From Kineosporia mesophila (lineage in GTDB: Bacteria > Actinomycetota > Actinomycetes > Actinomycetales > Kineosporiaceae), in the NCBI RefSeq assembly GCF_021129235.1, contig NZ_JAJOMA010000005.1, forward strand, positions 248,001 to 312,000: a DNA stretch of 64,000 nt. Reading direction: 5' to 3'. The first letter of the stretch is position 1. Each line of letters opens with the position of its first letter. A program made the translations under genes and the position numbers. Positions 33,390 through 41,809 of the stretch are shown in pieces. The notes beneath the pieces were generated by a model that worked only from the letters and a program-made list of their open reading frames with translations, was not told the DNA's origin and did no database searches.

Positions 33390-33534
33390 CAGTTCTCCTT
33401 AACCCGCCCGACCGGGCGGTGGCCGAGGTCCGACCCCTGACGGTAGTACCCCGACCCCGGCCGTCAGGGCCCGTCCCGGAATCACCGCCGTGGCGAAGAG
33501 CGGCCCCGATGTGGCGAACGTTCTCGCCGCTGCC

Positions 33535-34305
33535 CTAGGAGTACCGGCCGTACTGCGGTTCGGGTGCATATCCCCGGCCGGGACCCGGGTCGTAGGCCGG
33601 TTCCGGTGTGTAGGAGGCGGGGGGCGGCGCGGGCTGGGTGCGTGGGGGCATCACGTCCGGCGGGAAGTCGGCCAGAGCCATCGCGGCCATCGCCACCCCG
33701 GCCGCGCACGGCTCGATCACCGGCACACCCAGCTCGTCGGCCAGTGGACCCCGCAGGTGCCCCAGACCGACACAGCCCAGGATCACCGCCTCGGCCCCCC
33801 GGCGGTCGACCAGTTCCCGGCCGGCGACCAGCACGGCGTTCGCCGCGTCGCGCGAGCCCAGGTCGAACTCGCTGCGCCCGATGGCCAGATCGGCCACCAC
33901 CCGGCCACTCACACCGAGCTTGGCCCAGTAGAGCTCGTGCCGGAACGTGGCCATCGGCACGGTGCTGATCACCCCGAGGCGGCGGCTGTGGGCCATCGCC
34001 GAGGTGAGCGCGGCCTCGGCGATCCCGATCACCGGTACCGGCGCGGCCGCGCGCAGCTCGTCAAGACCGGCCTCCGAGAAGGTGGCCAGCACGTAGGCGT
34101 CGGCCCGGTGCTGCCCCGCCGTGGCCAGCAACGGACTGACCGCGGCCCGGCCGTCGTCGTCCGACTCGATCGTTCTCGGGCCACCGTAGGACGTGACGGC
34201 GGTAGCGGTGACACCCCAGCGCCGGGCCGCCTGGTCCAGCGTCTCCTGGATGCCCGCGGTGATCTCGGCCGAGCTGGTCGGGTTGATGACGACGACATGT
34301 GGCAT
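33535..34305 (-). CDS. Asp/Glu/hydantoin racemase family protein
   Basis: A 256-residue member of the Asp/Glu racemase superfamily. It starts MPHVVVINPTSSAEITAGIQ and holds VPVIGIAEAALTSAMAHSRR and AEAVILGCVGLGHLRGPLAD. The second catalytic cysteine is present (LGCVGLGH). The first, normally in a (V/A)CFxDPG-like segment, is replaced: the sequence reads YVLATFSEAGLDEL with Thr at that place. Racemisation needs two cysteines, so this may be a lyase/isomerase variant or inactive. After about residue 225 there is a Pro/Tyr-rich tail (QPAPPPASYTPEPAYDPGPG) unlike the family. The ATG at 34305 is chosen because the family begins there. Confidence 0.78.
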   Translation of the reverse strand: MPHVVVINPTSSAEITAGIQETLDQAARRWGVTATAVTSYGGPRTIESDDDGRAAVSPLLATAGQHRADAYVLATFSEAGLDELRAAAPVPVIGIAEAALTSAMAHSRRLGVISTVPMATFRHELYWAKLGVSGRVVADLAIGRSEFDLGSRDAANAVLVAGRELVDRRGAEAVILGCVGLGHLRGPLADELGVPVIEPCAAGVAMAAMALADFPPDVMPPRTQPAPPPASYTPEPAYDPGPGRGYAPEPQYGRYS

Positions 34306-34587
34306 ACGGAAGTCCGTTCCCTGACTCGGCACGACGCGCCTCCTGCGCCTGCTCACACGGTACGCGTGAGCGGGTCAAAGCACGCAAAAGTCTCAGTGGG
34401 CACTCATGCCGCCAGTTGCTCTTACGACACAACCAGGACTGATACCAGGAGTCGACGGGCTTCCGAAACCGTCAATCCGGCAGATCGGCCGTCTTCGGTG
34501 GAAACTCACAACAAACTCGAGACTCAGGGTTGCCGCCCCGCCGAGAACCGCGCCAGATCCGCATTTCGTTACGCCACCGTCCCATCC
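34306..34587. other. 282-bp gap with no recognised feature
   Basis: A weakly palindromic stretch TCACACGGTACGCGTGAG lies near 34355. No coding region, repeat copy or RNA was recognised. Confidence 0.4.
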
Positions 34588-35637
34588 TCAGGGCAGGTAG
34601 GGGGTGCCCGGCAGGTACTTCGTGGTGTAAATGCTCGCCATCTCCGGCAGTTCCCTGATCTGCCCGGCCTGCTTCAGCATCTGCGCGGTCGGCTTCCAGG
34701 AGGCGTCGTTCATCGCCAGGTAGCCGTGCTTGTCCTGGTAGGAGCCGGCCCAGAACGTGGCGAGGGTCTTCAGCTCCTGCGCCGTGACCGCCGGGTCGGA
34801 GTCCGGGTAGACCTTCGTCATCAGTTCCACCGCCTCGGCCTGGTTCCGCGCGGCCCATTGCATGCCCCGCGCGTAGACGTCGACGAAACCCTTGACCGCG
34901 GCCGGGTTCTTCTCGGCGAAGTCGGTGTTGACGTCGAGCACCTGGCCGATCACGTTCTCGTCCTTGGAGTACCAGATCTTCACCGGCTTGCGGCCGAACT
35001 CCTGCTCGGCCTCCAGCGGAGCCCGGGTGAGGAACTCGGGGTAACAGTCGACGACCCCCTGGAACAGCAGCGGCAGTCCGGCGTCCTGCGACACCTCGGT
35101 GACCTTGCCGTTCAGCCCCTTGTGGTTACGCCAGGCCTGCCAGACCACATCGTCCGCGTCGGTGCTCGCCGTGGCGAGCTTCTTGCCCAGCAGCGTGTTC
35201 GGGTCGTCGGCCGTGATGTTCGAGTTCGGGTTGCAGATCAGGCCGGTCAGCGCCAGCGGCTGCACCACCCCGACCGCCTGCACCGGTAGCCCCTGCGCCT
35301 GGTTGATCAGCAGCTCCACCCCACCGCCGACCGTCATGTCGTGCTCTCCCGCGCCGACCGACTGCAACTGACTGATCTCACCGCCGGGGGTGGTCACGAC
35401 GTCCAGCTCGGCCTGCTTGAACCAGCCCTCCTCCAGACCCTTCAGAACGGGCAGATCAGCGGACGTGGGGGTCCAGTCGTAGATCCAGCGCACCTTGGTC
35501 ACCCCGGCCACCTGCGCGGAGCCGGCCGCATCCGCGCCACCCCCGCCACAGGCGGCCGCGGAGGTGAGGACGCCGACGGCGACGGTCGCGGTGAGGGTCA
35601 CCCGGATGGTCCGGCGGACGAGGACGGTCTTTGTCAT
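34588..35637 (-). CDS. Orphan ABC substrate-binding lipoprotein (NitT/TauT type)
   Basis: A 349-residue lipoprotein with signal TIRVTLTATVAVGVLTSAAAC, written in part, and lipobox TSAAAC near residue 30. The mature part has VRWIYDWTPTSADLPVLKGL, a GWFKQAELDVVTTPGG segment and GEHDMTVGGGVELLINQAQG, the SsuA/ThiY-like layout of periplasmic binding protein type 2. Such proteins bind sulfonates, nitrate or pyrimidine precursors. No permease or ATPase gene is next to it in either direction, so it must use components encoded elsewhere. The ATG at 35637 has GGAGA upstream. It is divergent from fprA. Confidence 0.85.
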   Translation of the reverse strand: MTKTVLVRRTIRVTLTATVAVGVLTSAAACGGGGADAAGSAQVAGVTKVRWIYDWTPTSADLPVLKGLEEGWFKQAELDVVTTPGGEISQLQSVGAGEHDMTVGGGVELLINQAQGLPVQAVGVVQPLALTGLICNPNSNITADDPNTLLGKKLATASTDADDVVWQAWRNHKGLNGKVTEVSQDAGLPLLFQGVVDCYPEFLTRAPLEAEQEFGRKPVKIWYSKDENVIGQVLDVNTDFAEKNPAAVKGFVDVYARGMQWAARNQAEAVELMTKVYPDSDPAVTAQELKTLATFWAGSYQDKHGYLAMNDASWKPTAQMLKQAGQIRELPEMASIYTTKYLPGTPYLP

Positions 35638-35981
35638 GTCCGTGTTCTCCAGCTGTTCGGCGGAGGGCGGAGTCCGGGCGCACAGCATCGGCGCGCAGAG
35701 GGGCGCCGCGCTGACGGAGCTCGGGAGCGGTCCGGCCCGGGCAGGGGACGACCGCGCTCAAGAGGGCCCTGGGGCTCCTGGGGCACCCGAGAATAGCGGA
35801 CGATTCGCCCGTGTTGTCGGCAAGCTGTTCCAGTTCGATAACTTTCCGTCACCTGTCGGATATACGAATCGGCGATCCGGGCGCTCCGTATTTGAACGGC
35901 AACAAAACGCAACCAGGAGAGGGCATTACGCGCCCGACCGGGAAGACGTGACCAGATTCATGTTGCCATTTCATATAGGAT
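35638..35981. other. Long divergent intergenic region before fprA
   Basis: About 344 bp between the SBP gene and fprA, noticeably AT-richer from 35830 onward. A TATAGGAT-like -10 box (35975-35982) precedes the iron box and would give a very short or leaderless fprA mRNA. No coding region or RNA motif was recognised. Confidence 0.45.
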
Positions 35982-36000
35982 CAAGGTTAGGCTGACCTAA
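35982..36000. promoter_or_regulatory. Iron box (IdeR/DmdR type) overlapping the fprA start region
   Basis: CAAGGTTAGGCTGACCTAA matches the 19-bp consensus TTAGGTTAGGCTAACCTAA at 16 positions. It ends 2 nt before the fprA ATG, so a bound repressor would cover the transcription start. Confidence 0.82.
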
Positions 36001-36002
36001 CC

Positions 36003-37367
36003 ATGACTGAATCGACTACCGCCCCCCGTCCTCTGCGCATCGGGGTGATCGGCGCGGGCCCCGCTGGCATCTATGCCGCAGACATCCTGACCAAGTCCGA
36101 GGTCCCGGTCGAGATCGACGTCATCGAGCGGCTCCCCGCTCCGTACGGTCTGGTCCGGTACGGGGTGGCGCCCGACCACCCGCGGATCAAGGAGATCATC
36201 AAGGCCCTGCGCCGGGTGCTCGACCACGAGAACATCCGCTTCATCGGCAACGTCAACTACGGCACCGACCTCACCCTCGAAGACCTGCGCGCCCACTACG
36301 ACGCCGTCATCTTCGCCACCGGTGCCATCGCCGACCGGGACCTCGCAATCCCGGGTGCCGACCTGCCCGGCAGCTTCGGCGCCGCGGACTTCGTCTCCTG
36401 GTACGACGGTCACCCCGACGTGCCGCGCGACTGGCCGCTGACCGCCACGAGCGTGGCCGTGCTCGGCGCCGGCAACGTGGCGCTCGACGTGGCCCGGGTG
36501 CTCTCGAAGACCGCCGACGAGATGCTGGTCACCGAGATCCCGCCGAACGTCTACGCCGGTCTGAAGCTCAACCAGGCCACCGACGTGCATGTGTTCGCCC
36601 GCCGCGGCCCGGTGCAGGTCAAGTTCTCGCCGCTGGAGCTGCGCGAGCTGGCCCACTCCCCCAACGTCGACGTGGTCGTGCACCCCGAGGGCTTCGAGTT
36701 CGACGAGGCCAGCATGCGCGCGGCCAACGAGGACAAGCACGTCAAGCAGGTCATGAAGACGCTCAACGCCTGGGTGGGTAAAGACCCGACGGGCAAGCCG
36801 CACCGCCTGCACATCCACTTCCTGGAAGCGCCGGTGGAGATCAGCGGCGACGGCCAGGTGGAGAACCTGCGCACCGAGCACATGGAGCTCACCGGCGACG
36901 GAAGCGTCCGCGGCACGGGCGAGTTCACCGACTGGCCGGTGCAGGCCGTCTACCGCGCCGTCGGTTACCGCAGCTCGTCACTGCCCGGCATCCCGTTCGA
37001 CTCCACCCGCCACGTGGTCAGCAACGACGGCGGCCGGGTGCTCGACGCCGACGGCAACCAGGTCGAGGGCCTCTACTGCACGGGCTGGATCAAGCGCGGC
37101 CCGATCGGCCTGATCGGCCACACCAAGAGCGACGCCAGCGAGACGGTCTCGCACATCCTGAAGGAAGTCTCGCCCGACCACCCGGCACCGAGCGCCGTGG
37201 ACATCACGACCCAGCTCGAGCTGAAGGGTGTCAACTACACCACCTGGGCGGGCTGGGACCTTCTGGACGCGCACGAGGTCAGCCTCGGCGAGCCCGAGAG
37301 CCGCGCCCGGGTCAAGGTCGTCGAGCGCGACGACATGGTCCGGATCAGCCGCGAGCTGCTGGGCTGA
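36003..37367 (+). CDS. fprA: Ferredoxin/adrenodoxin-type NADP+ reductase
   Basis: A 454-residue FAD enzyme of the adrenodoxin reductase family (FprA in mycobacteria), passing electrons from NADPH to ferredoxins for P450s and iron-sulfur chemistry. The FAD site is GVIGAGPAGIYAADIL, followed by family-specific PAPYGLVRYGVAPDHPRIKE. The NADP site is SVAVLGAGNVALDVARVL, with FARRGPVQVKFSPLELREL following. The C-terminus has GLYCTGWIKRGPIGLIGHTK. An iron box lies directly before the ATG, so iron limitation should induce it. No ribosome binding site is visible, in keeping with a leaderless mRNA. A strong terminator follows. Confidence 0.93.
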   Translation: MTESTTAPRPLRIGVIGAGPAGIYAADILTKSEVPVEIDVIERLPAPYGLVRYGVAPDHPRIKEIIKALRRVLDHENIRFIGNVNYGTDLTLEDLRAHYDAVIFATGAIADRDLAIPGADLPGSFGAADFVSWYDGHPDVPRDWPLTATSVAVLGAGNVALDVARVLSKTADEMLVTEIPPNVYAGLKLNQATDVHVFARRGPVQVKFSPLELRELAHSPNVDVVVHPEGFEFDEASMRAANEDKHVKQVMKTLNAWVGKDPTGKPHRLHIHFLEAPVEISGDGQVENLRTEHMELTGDGSVRGTGEFTDWPVQAVYRAVGYRSSSLPGIPFDSTRHVVSNDGGRVLDADGNQVEGLYCTGWIKRGPIGLIGHTKSDASETVSHILKEVSPDHPAPSAVDITTQLELKGVNYTTWAGWDLLDAHEVSLGEPESRARVKVVERDDMVRISRELLG

Positions 37368-37383
37368 TCGGCCCCGGAACCAC

Positions 37384-37422
37384 GCAGAGGCCCCGGCGGA
37401 CCATCGCCGGGGCCTCTGCTTT
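37384..37422. terminator. Bidirectional intrinsic terminator
   Basis: A perfect 15-bp stem, GCAGAGGCCCCGGCG (37384-37398) with CGCCGGGGCCTCTGC (37405-37419), then TTTG. It lies between the convergent fprA and the oxidoreductase gene. Confidence 0.92.
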
Positions 37423-37427
37423 GCCCG

Positions 37428-38591
37428 CTAGCTCAGAAGGCCGAACGCCTTCTCATAGTTCGCGTCGGCCTGGTGGGTGAGAACGCCCACGCACGTGCCG
37501 TTCTCGTCCTGGTACCAGACGGTGAAGGCACCGTCGCCGCCGTCCTCGAACAGCGCCTCCTGGTATCCGTCGCCCCAGGCCGCGTACTTCAGCCAGTGGT
37601 CGCCGATCTGGCTCCAGAAGCCCGGCGGGTCGGACCATTGCGCGTCCGGTGAGCCCGCTGCGGTCTTCCCCGCGACCTTGCCCATCGTCTCGGCGTCGAA
37701 CCAGTGCTCGACCGCGAGCGCACGCCCGGCCGCGGTGTTGAACGCGTAGGCCACGTCGCCGGCGGCCAGCACGCCCGGCGCCGATGTGCGCATGTGGGAG
37801 TCGACGACGATGCGTCCCTCGTGCAGGTCGAGCCCCGCCGCGGCGGCCAGGTCGGACGCCGGGCGCACACCGACGGCGGTGAGCACCAGGTCGGCGGTGA
37901 CGTCGTCCTGGCCTTCCAGGACGACCCGGACGCCCGGGCCGGCCGGCTCGATCGCCGTGACACCCGCGTCCACCATCAGCCGAATACCTGCGTCCCGCAG
38001 CCAGCCGGTGATGCGGGCACCGGCCTCGTCACCGAGACGCTGTGCCTGGGGCGAACTCTCGTCGGTGATCAGGACGACATCGAGGCCGAGCCGGCGCAGC
38101 GACGCCGCCGCCTCGCAGCCGATGAACCCCGAGCCGATCACCGCGGCCGTCCTGGCCCCGTTCGCGGCCCGCTTCAGCCGACGTGAGTCCTCCAGGGTGC
38201 GCAGCCGCAGGACCGAGCTGTCGTCCCCTCCGGGTACCGGCAGGTCGGCCGGATTCGATCCGGTGGCGAAAATGCACGACCGGTAGGTGAAACCGGCTCC
38301 GTCGCGGGTGTCGGCGCGCCGGGCCCCGACATCGACGCCCGTCACCCGGTCGCGGGCCCAGGTCACCTCCAGCCGCGACAGTTCGCCGGACTCGAGCAGA
38401 CCCAGGTCCGCTTCGGCGGAGTCGCCGCGCAGGAAGTCTTTGGACAGGGGCGGCCGGTCGTAGGGCGCGTCCGGATCGGCGGAGACCACGACCACCCGGC
38501 CCTTGCCGCCTTCCTCCCGGTAGGCACGCACCGCCGACAGGCCCGCCGGGCCGCCACCGATCACGAGCAGATCCACCACCTCGTCAGTCAT
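37428..38591 (-). CDS. NAD(P)/FAD-dependent ferredoxin reductase-like oxidoreductase
   Basis: A 387-residue pyridine nucleotide-disulfide family enzyme without the redox disulfide. The FAD motif is LLVIGGGPAGLSAVRAYREE, followed by PYDRPPLSKDFLRG, a mark of the ferredoxin/rubredoxin reductase group (BphA4/PdR-like). The NAD motif is AAVIGSGFIGCEAAASLRRL, and the second FAD motif is GVLAAGDVAYAFN. The C-terminal domain (DPPGFWSQIGDHWLKYAAWG) is of the reductase type. An electron-transfer partner ferredoxin is not adjacent. The stop is 61 nt from the convergent fprA stop with a terminator between. Confidence 0.87.
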   Translation of the reverse strand: MTDEVVDLLVIGGGPAGLSAVRAYREEGGKGRVVVVSADPDAPYDRPPLSKDFLRGDSAEADLGLLESGELSRLEVTWARDRVTGVDVGARRADTRDGAGFTYRSCIFATGSNPADLPVPGGDDSSVLRLRTLEDSRRLKRAANGARTAAVIGSGFIGCEAAASLRRLGLDVVLITDESSPQAQRLGDEAGARITGWLRDAGIRLMVDAGVTAIEPAGPGVRVVLEGQDDVTADLVLTAVGVRPASDLAAAAGLDLHEGRIVVDSHMRTSAPGVLAAGDVAYAFNTAAGRALAVEHWFDAETMGKVAGKTAAGSPDAQWSDPPGFWSQIGDHWLKYAAWGDGYQEALFEDGGDGAFTVWYQDENGTCVGVLTHQADANYEKAFGLLS

Positions 38592-38708
38592 GCGGCCATC
38601 CTCGCGCGCATCTCGGCCTGCGCAACCCTCGCTCCCGGACCAGGCTCCTCAGAGGTGGCCCGACATCCGCGGGCCCCCGTTGTACCGAACGACGTAAGGA
38701 GTTTCACC

Positions 38709-39254
38709 GTGCCCCTCAGCGGAAAGAAGATTGCCTTCCTGGTTGCGGACGAGGGGGTCGAGCAGGTCGAGCTCACCGACCCCTGGGAGGCGGTGAAGAA
38801 GGCGGGCGGGCAGCCCGTCCTCATCGTCGGAAGTGACAGCAAGACCGTTCAGGGCTTCAACCACCTCGACAAGGGCGACACCTTCGACGCCGACCTCCCG
38901 GTCAGCGAGGCCGTCGCGCAGGACTACGACGGTCTGGTCCTGCCCGGCGGCGTGGCGAACCCCGACGCCCTCCGGACCGTTCCGGAGGCCGTGGCCTTCG
39001 TGAAGTCCTTCCTCGACGCCGGTAAGCCGGTCGCCGCCATCTGCCACGCCCCGTGGACGCTCGTGGAGACCGGGGCGGTGAGCGGTCGCACGCTCACGTC
39101 GTGGCCGAGCCTGAAGACCGACCTGCGCAACGCCGGTGCGGAGTGGGTCGACCAGGAGGTCGTGGTGGACCTGAAGGGCCCCGGACCCCTGATCACGAGC
39201 CGCAAGCCGGACGACCTCCCGGCCTTCGCGAAAGCGCTGGCCTCGGCCTTCTGA
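38709..39254 (+). CDS. DJ-1/PfpI family protein
   Basis: A 181-residue DJ-1/PfpI protein of the general-stress YfkM/YhbO type. It includes KIAFLVADEGVEQVELTDPW with the conserved glutamate, DGLVLPGGVANPDALRT, and AAICHAPWTLVETGAVSGRT with the nucleophilic cysteine at residue 112 in the elbow. LTSWPSLKTDLRNAGAEWVD is typical of bacterial glyoxalase/deglycase-type members. The GTG at 38709 has AAGGAG 10 nt upstream; an ATG at 38655 would add 18 residues not found in the family. A short family 1 repeat follows 16 nt after the stop. Confidence 0.9.
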   Translation: MPLSGKKIAFLVADEGVEQVELTDPWEAVKKAGGQPVLIVGSDSKTVQGFNHLDKGDTFDADLPVSEAVAQDYDGLVLPGGVANPDALRTVPEAVAFVKSFLDAGKPVAAICHAPWTLVETGAVSGRTLTSWPSLKTDLRNAGAEWVDQEVVVDLKGPGPLITSRKPDDLPAFAKALASAF

Positions 39255-39269
39255 CCCCACCCTTGACGT

Positions 39270-39312
39270 CGTGATCATGCGAACCTTCCCGGGGAGGTTT
39301 TGCATGATCACG
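39270..39312. repeat. Nested-palindrome repeat, family 1, mini form (43 bp)
   Basis: CGTGATCATGC, then GAACCTTCCCCGGGGAGGTT and TTGCATGATCACG. Both GTTCTAGAAC cores are missing, leaving the outer arms closed by the GC-rich stem. It starts 16 nt after the DJ-1 gene stop. Confidence 0.9.
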
Positions 39313-39537
39313 ACATATCGGGTTTCGCTCACCCTCCGAGACCAGAACTACCTTGAGTAACTTCAGAAATCTTTCCGTTCCGGCCGCGACGGTCCGCCGC
39401 CCAGCCTGCACGATGCGTGGTTTCGCGGCATCGTTCTGACCCGTATAGGGCAGAATGGCCCAGTAGTCGCGGGACTACGTAAAGAGAGGGTCGTGACGGC
39501 CGAAAAACGCTGTATCGGAGCGTGTTAGCGTCCGATC

Positions 39538-39783
39538 ATGCTTGAGCTGCGACCCAACTGCGAATCCTGTGACGTGGACCTCCCCGCGGATTCCCCCGAT
39601 GTCTGGATCTGCTCGTTCGAGTGCACCTGGTGCACCGACTGCGCAGCGTCCTTCGCTGACAATGCGTGCCCGAACGACACGGGCAACCTGGTCTCCCGTC
39701 CGCTGCGGGCCCCGGCCAAGCTGGCCGAGTTCCCGGCATCGACCCAGCGCGTGCACAACGCGGAGCTCCAGAAGGCCGGCTGA
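39538..39783 (+). CDS. DUF1272 domain protein
   Basis: An 81-residue protein beginning LELRPNCESCDVDLPADSPD and continuing WICSFECTWCTDCA, with CPNDTGNLVSRPL at the end of the domain. The six-plus cysteine pattern (CxxC, CxFECTxC, C, C) suggests a zinc- or metal-binding fold as in DUF1272 proteins, whose function is unknown. One cysteine of the usual final CPNC pair is Asp here (CPND). No ribosome binding site is visible; TTAGCGT upstream could be a -10 box giving a nearly leaderless mRNA. Confidence 0.83.
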   Translation: MLELRPNCESCDVDLPADSPDVWICSFECTWCTDCAASFADNACPNDTGNLVSRPLRAPAKLAEFPASTQRVHNAELQKAG

Positions 39784-39816
39784 CGACGGATCTCGCCATG
39801 CTCAGGCAGTAACAAA

Positions 39817-39861
39817 CTCCTCACTGAAGCGGCATACTGAACTCCGCCGCTCAGTGAGGAG
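39817..39861 (+). promoter_or_regulatory. Leader hairpin covering the acyl-CoA dehydrogenase ribosome binding site
   Basis: CTCCTCACTGAAGCGGC (39817-39833) pairs with GCCGCTCAGTGAGGAG (39846-39861), with one bulged base and a 12-nt loop. The right arm is the ribosome binding site (GTGAGGAGGGA) for the TTG start at 39868. As DNA it is also a long dyad that a regulator could bind. Confidence 0.65.
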
Positions 39862-39867
39862 GGACGC

Positions 39868-41034
39868 TTGCCCGCCGACCGTGTCATGCCGACCGCTGAG
39901 GCGGCCGACCTCATAGCGCTGACCCGGCAACTCGCGCACCGTGAGCTCGCACCCCAGGTGGTCCGGCACGAGGCCGACGAGATCTTCCCCCGCGACACCT
40001 TCCGCCTGCTCGGGCGGGCCGGACTGCTGAGCCTGCCCTATCCGGGCGAGTACGGCGGCGGCGACCAGCCCTACGAGGTCTACCTCCAGGTGCTGGAAGA
40101 GATCGCGACGGTCTGGGCCAGCGTCGGGGTCGGTGTCAGCGTGCACGTGCTGTCCTGCTTCGGCCCGGCCGAGTTCGGTACCCCGGAGCAACGCGAGCGC
40201 TGGCTGCCCGGCCTGCTCGGCGGCGAACAACTGGGCGCCTACTGCCTTTCCGAGCCACACGCCGGATCCGACCCGGCCGCGATGCGCACCCGGGCCGTGC
40301 TGAGGAACGACGAGTACGTGCTCGACGGGGTCAAGGCCTGGACCACCCACGGCGGGCAGGCCGACTTCTACAAGGTCATGGCCCGCACCGGCACCGGCAT
40401 CTCCTGCTTCCTGGTGCCGGCGAACACCCCGGGCCTGGAGTCCGATCCGCCCGAGCGCAAGATGGGCCTCACCGCCTCGCACACCACCTCGATCCGGCTC
40501 ACCGACGTCCGGGTCCCGGTCGAGAACCGCGTCGGGGCCGAGGGCGAAGGGCTGAAAATTGCCCTGAAGGGCCTGGACTCGGGCCGTCTCGGCATTGCGG
40601 CGGTCGCCACCGGCCTGGCCCAGGCCGCACTCGACGCCGCCGTGGCCTACGCGCAGGAGCGCGAGACGTTCGGCCGGGCCATCATCGACCACCAGGGTCT
40701 GAGCTTCCTGCTGGCCGACATGGCCGCGGCCGTTGAGGTCTCGCGGGCGGCCTACCTGTCCGCGGCCCGCCGGCGCGACCTCGGGCTGCCCTTCACCCGC
40801 CAGGCCTCGATCGCCAAGCTGGTCGCCACCGACAACGCGATGCGCGTGACCACCGACGCCGTGCAGGTACTCGGCGGGGTCGGCTACACCCGCGACTTCC
40901 CGCTGGAGCGCTACCTGCGCGAGGCGAAGGTGATGCAGATCTTCGAGGGCACCAACCAGATCCAGCGGATGGTGATCGGCCGGTCCCTCGCCAAGGACAC
41001 GAAAGGCATTATCCGAACAGCGGAAGGATCCTGA
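39868..41034 (+). CDS. Acyl-CoA dehydrogenase
   Basis: A 388-residue FAD-dependent acyl-CoA dehydrogenase. It includes AYCLSEPHAGSDPAAMRTRA (the family signature), ITxTKAWxTxG-like YVLDGVKAWTTHGGQADFYK, and QVLGGVGYTRDFPLERYLRE. The catalytic glutamate is residue 360 in MQIFEGTNQIQRMVIGR. The TTG at 39868 is preferred because GAGGAGGG lies 5 nt upstream; ATG 39886 is an alternative. Its stop overlaps the start of the SDR (ATGA), a pairing that fits two steps of an acyl-CoA oxidation route, for example branched-chain or short-chain acyl-CoA. A hairpin covers the ribosome binding site. Confidence 0.93.
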   Translation: MPADRVMPTAEAADLIALTRQLAHRELAPQVVRHEADEIFPRDTFRLLGRAGLLSLPYPGEYGGGDQPYEVYLQVLEEIATVWASVGVGVSVHVLSCFGPAEFGTPEQRERWLPGLLGGEQLGAYCLSEPHAGSDPAAMRTRAVLRNDEYVLDGVKAWTTHGGQADFYKVMARTGTGISCFLVPANTPGLESDPPERKMGLTASHTTSIRLTDVRVPVENRVGAEGEGLKIALKGLDSGRLGIAAVATGLAQAALDAAVAYAQERETFGRAIIDHQGLSFLLADMAAAVEVSRAAYLSAARRRDLGLPFTRQASIAKLVATDNAMRVTTDAVQVLGGVGYTRDFPLERYLREAKVMQIFEGTNQIQRMVIGRSLAKDTKGIIRTAEGS

Positions 41035-41792
41035 TGCAGATCTCGAACACCGCGGCGATCGTCACCGGTGCGGCCTCCGGGCTGGGCCGGGCCACCGCGA
41101 CGGCGCTGGCGGCCGGTGGGGCCCGGGTGTACGGGTTCGACCTGCCCTCCGGTATCGAGAAGGCCGAACCGATCGACGGCGTCACCTACCTGGGCGTGGA
41201 CGTGACCGACCCGGACTCGGTGGAGACTGCCGTGACCGAGGCGTCCTCCTACGGGTCACCCCTGCGCAGCGTCGTGAATTGCGCCGGGATCGGTTCCGCA
41301 GCAAGAATTCTCGGCAAGAAGGGCCGCCACGACATCGCCCTCTACGCCAAGGTCGTCCAGATCAACCTGATCGGCACGTTCACCGTGCTCACCTACGCCG
41401 CCGAGCGGATCGCCGAGACCACGGCCGACGAGAACGGCCAGCGCGGAGTCATCATCAACACCGCGTCGGTGGCCGCGTTCGAGGGGCAGGTCGGGCAGGC
41501 GGCCTACGCGTCGTCCAAGGGTGGCGTGGTCGGGCTCTGCCTGCCGGCGGCCCGCGACCTGGCCCAGTACGGCATCCGGGTCAACACCATCGCGCCCGGC
41601 ACGGTTCAGACGCCGATGCTGGCCGGCGTCACCCAGGAGTACCTGGCCGGCCTGGCCGCCGCCGTCCCCTTCCCCCAGCGCCTGGCCCGCCCCGACGAGT
41701 ACGCCAAGCTCGCCCTCATGCTCATCGACCACGACTACATCAACGGTGAGACCGTGCGCATGGACGGCGCCATCCGCATGCCCCCACGCTGA
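41034..41792 (+). CDS. Short-chain 3-hydroxyacyl-CoA dehydrogenase (HSD10-like SDR)
   Basis: A 252-residue classical SDR resembling type-2 3-hydroxyacyl-CoA dehydrogenase. The nucleotide loop is AAIVTGAASGLGRATATALA, the NAG motif VVNCAGIGSA, and the catalytic residues lie in INTASVAAFEGQVGQAAYAS (Ser and Tyr), then SKGG (Lys). The FEGQ.GQAAYSASK-type stretch and the KKGRHDIALYAKVVQINLIG region are those of the HSD10 group, which oxidises 3-hydroxyacyl-CoA including isoleucine intermediates. It is co-translated with the acyl-CoA dehydrogenase. An enoyl-CoA hydratase is not nearby. A full family 1 repeat follows 18 nt after the stop. Confidence 0.9.
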   Translation: MQISNTAAIVTGAASGLGRATATALAAGGARVYGFDLPSGIEKAEPIDGVTYLGVDVTDPDSVETAVTEASSYGSPLRSVVNCAGIGSAARILGKKGRHDIALYAKVVQINLIGTFTVLTYAAERIAETTADENGQRGVIINTASVAAFEGQVGQAAYASSKGGVVGLCLPAARDLAQYGIRVNTIAPGTVQTPMLAGVTQEYLAGLAAAVPFPQRLARPDEYAKLALMLIDHDYINGETVRMDGAIRMPPR

Positions 41793-41809
41793 CCCGACCA
41801 CCAAACCCC

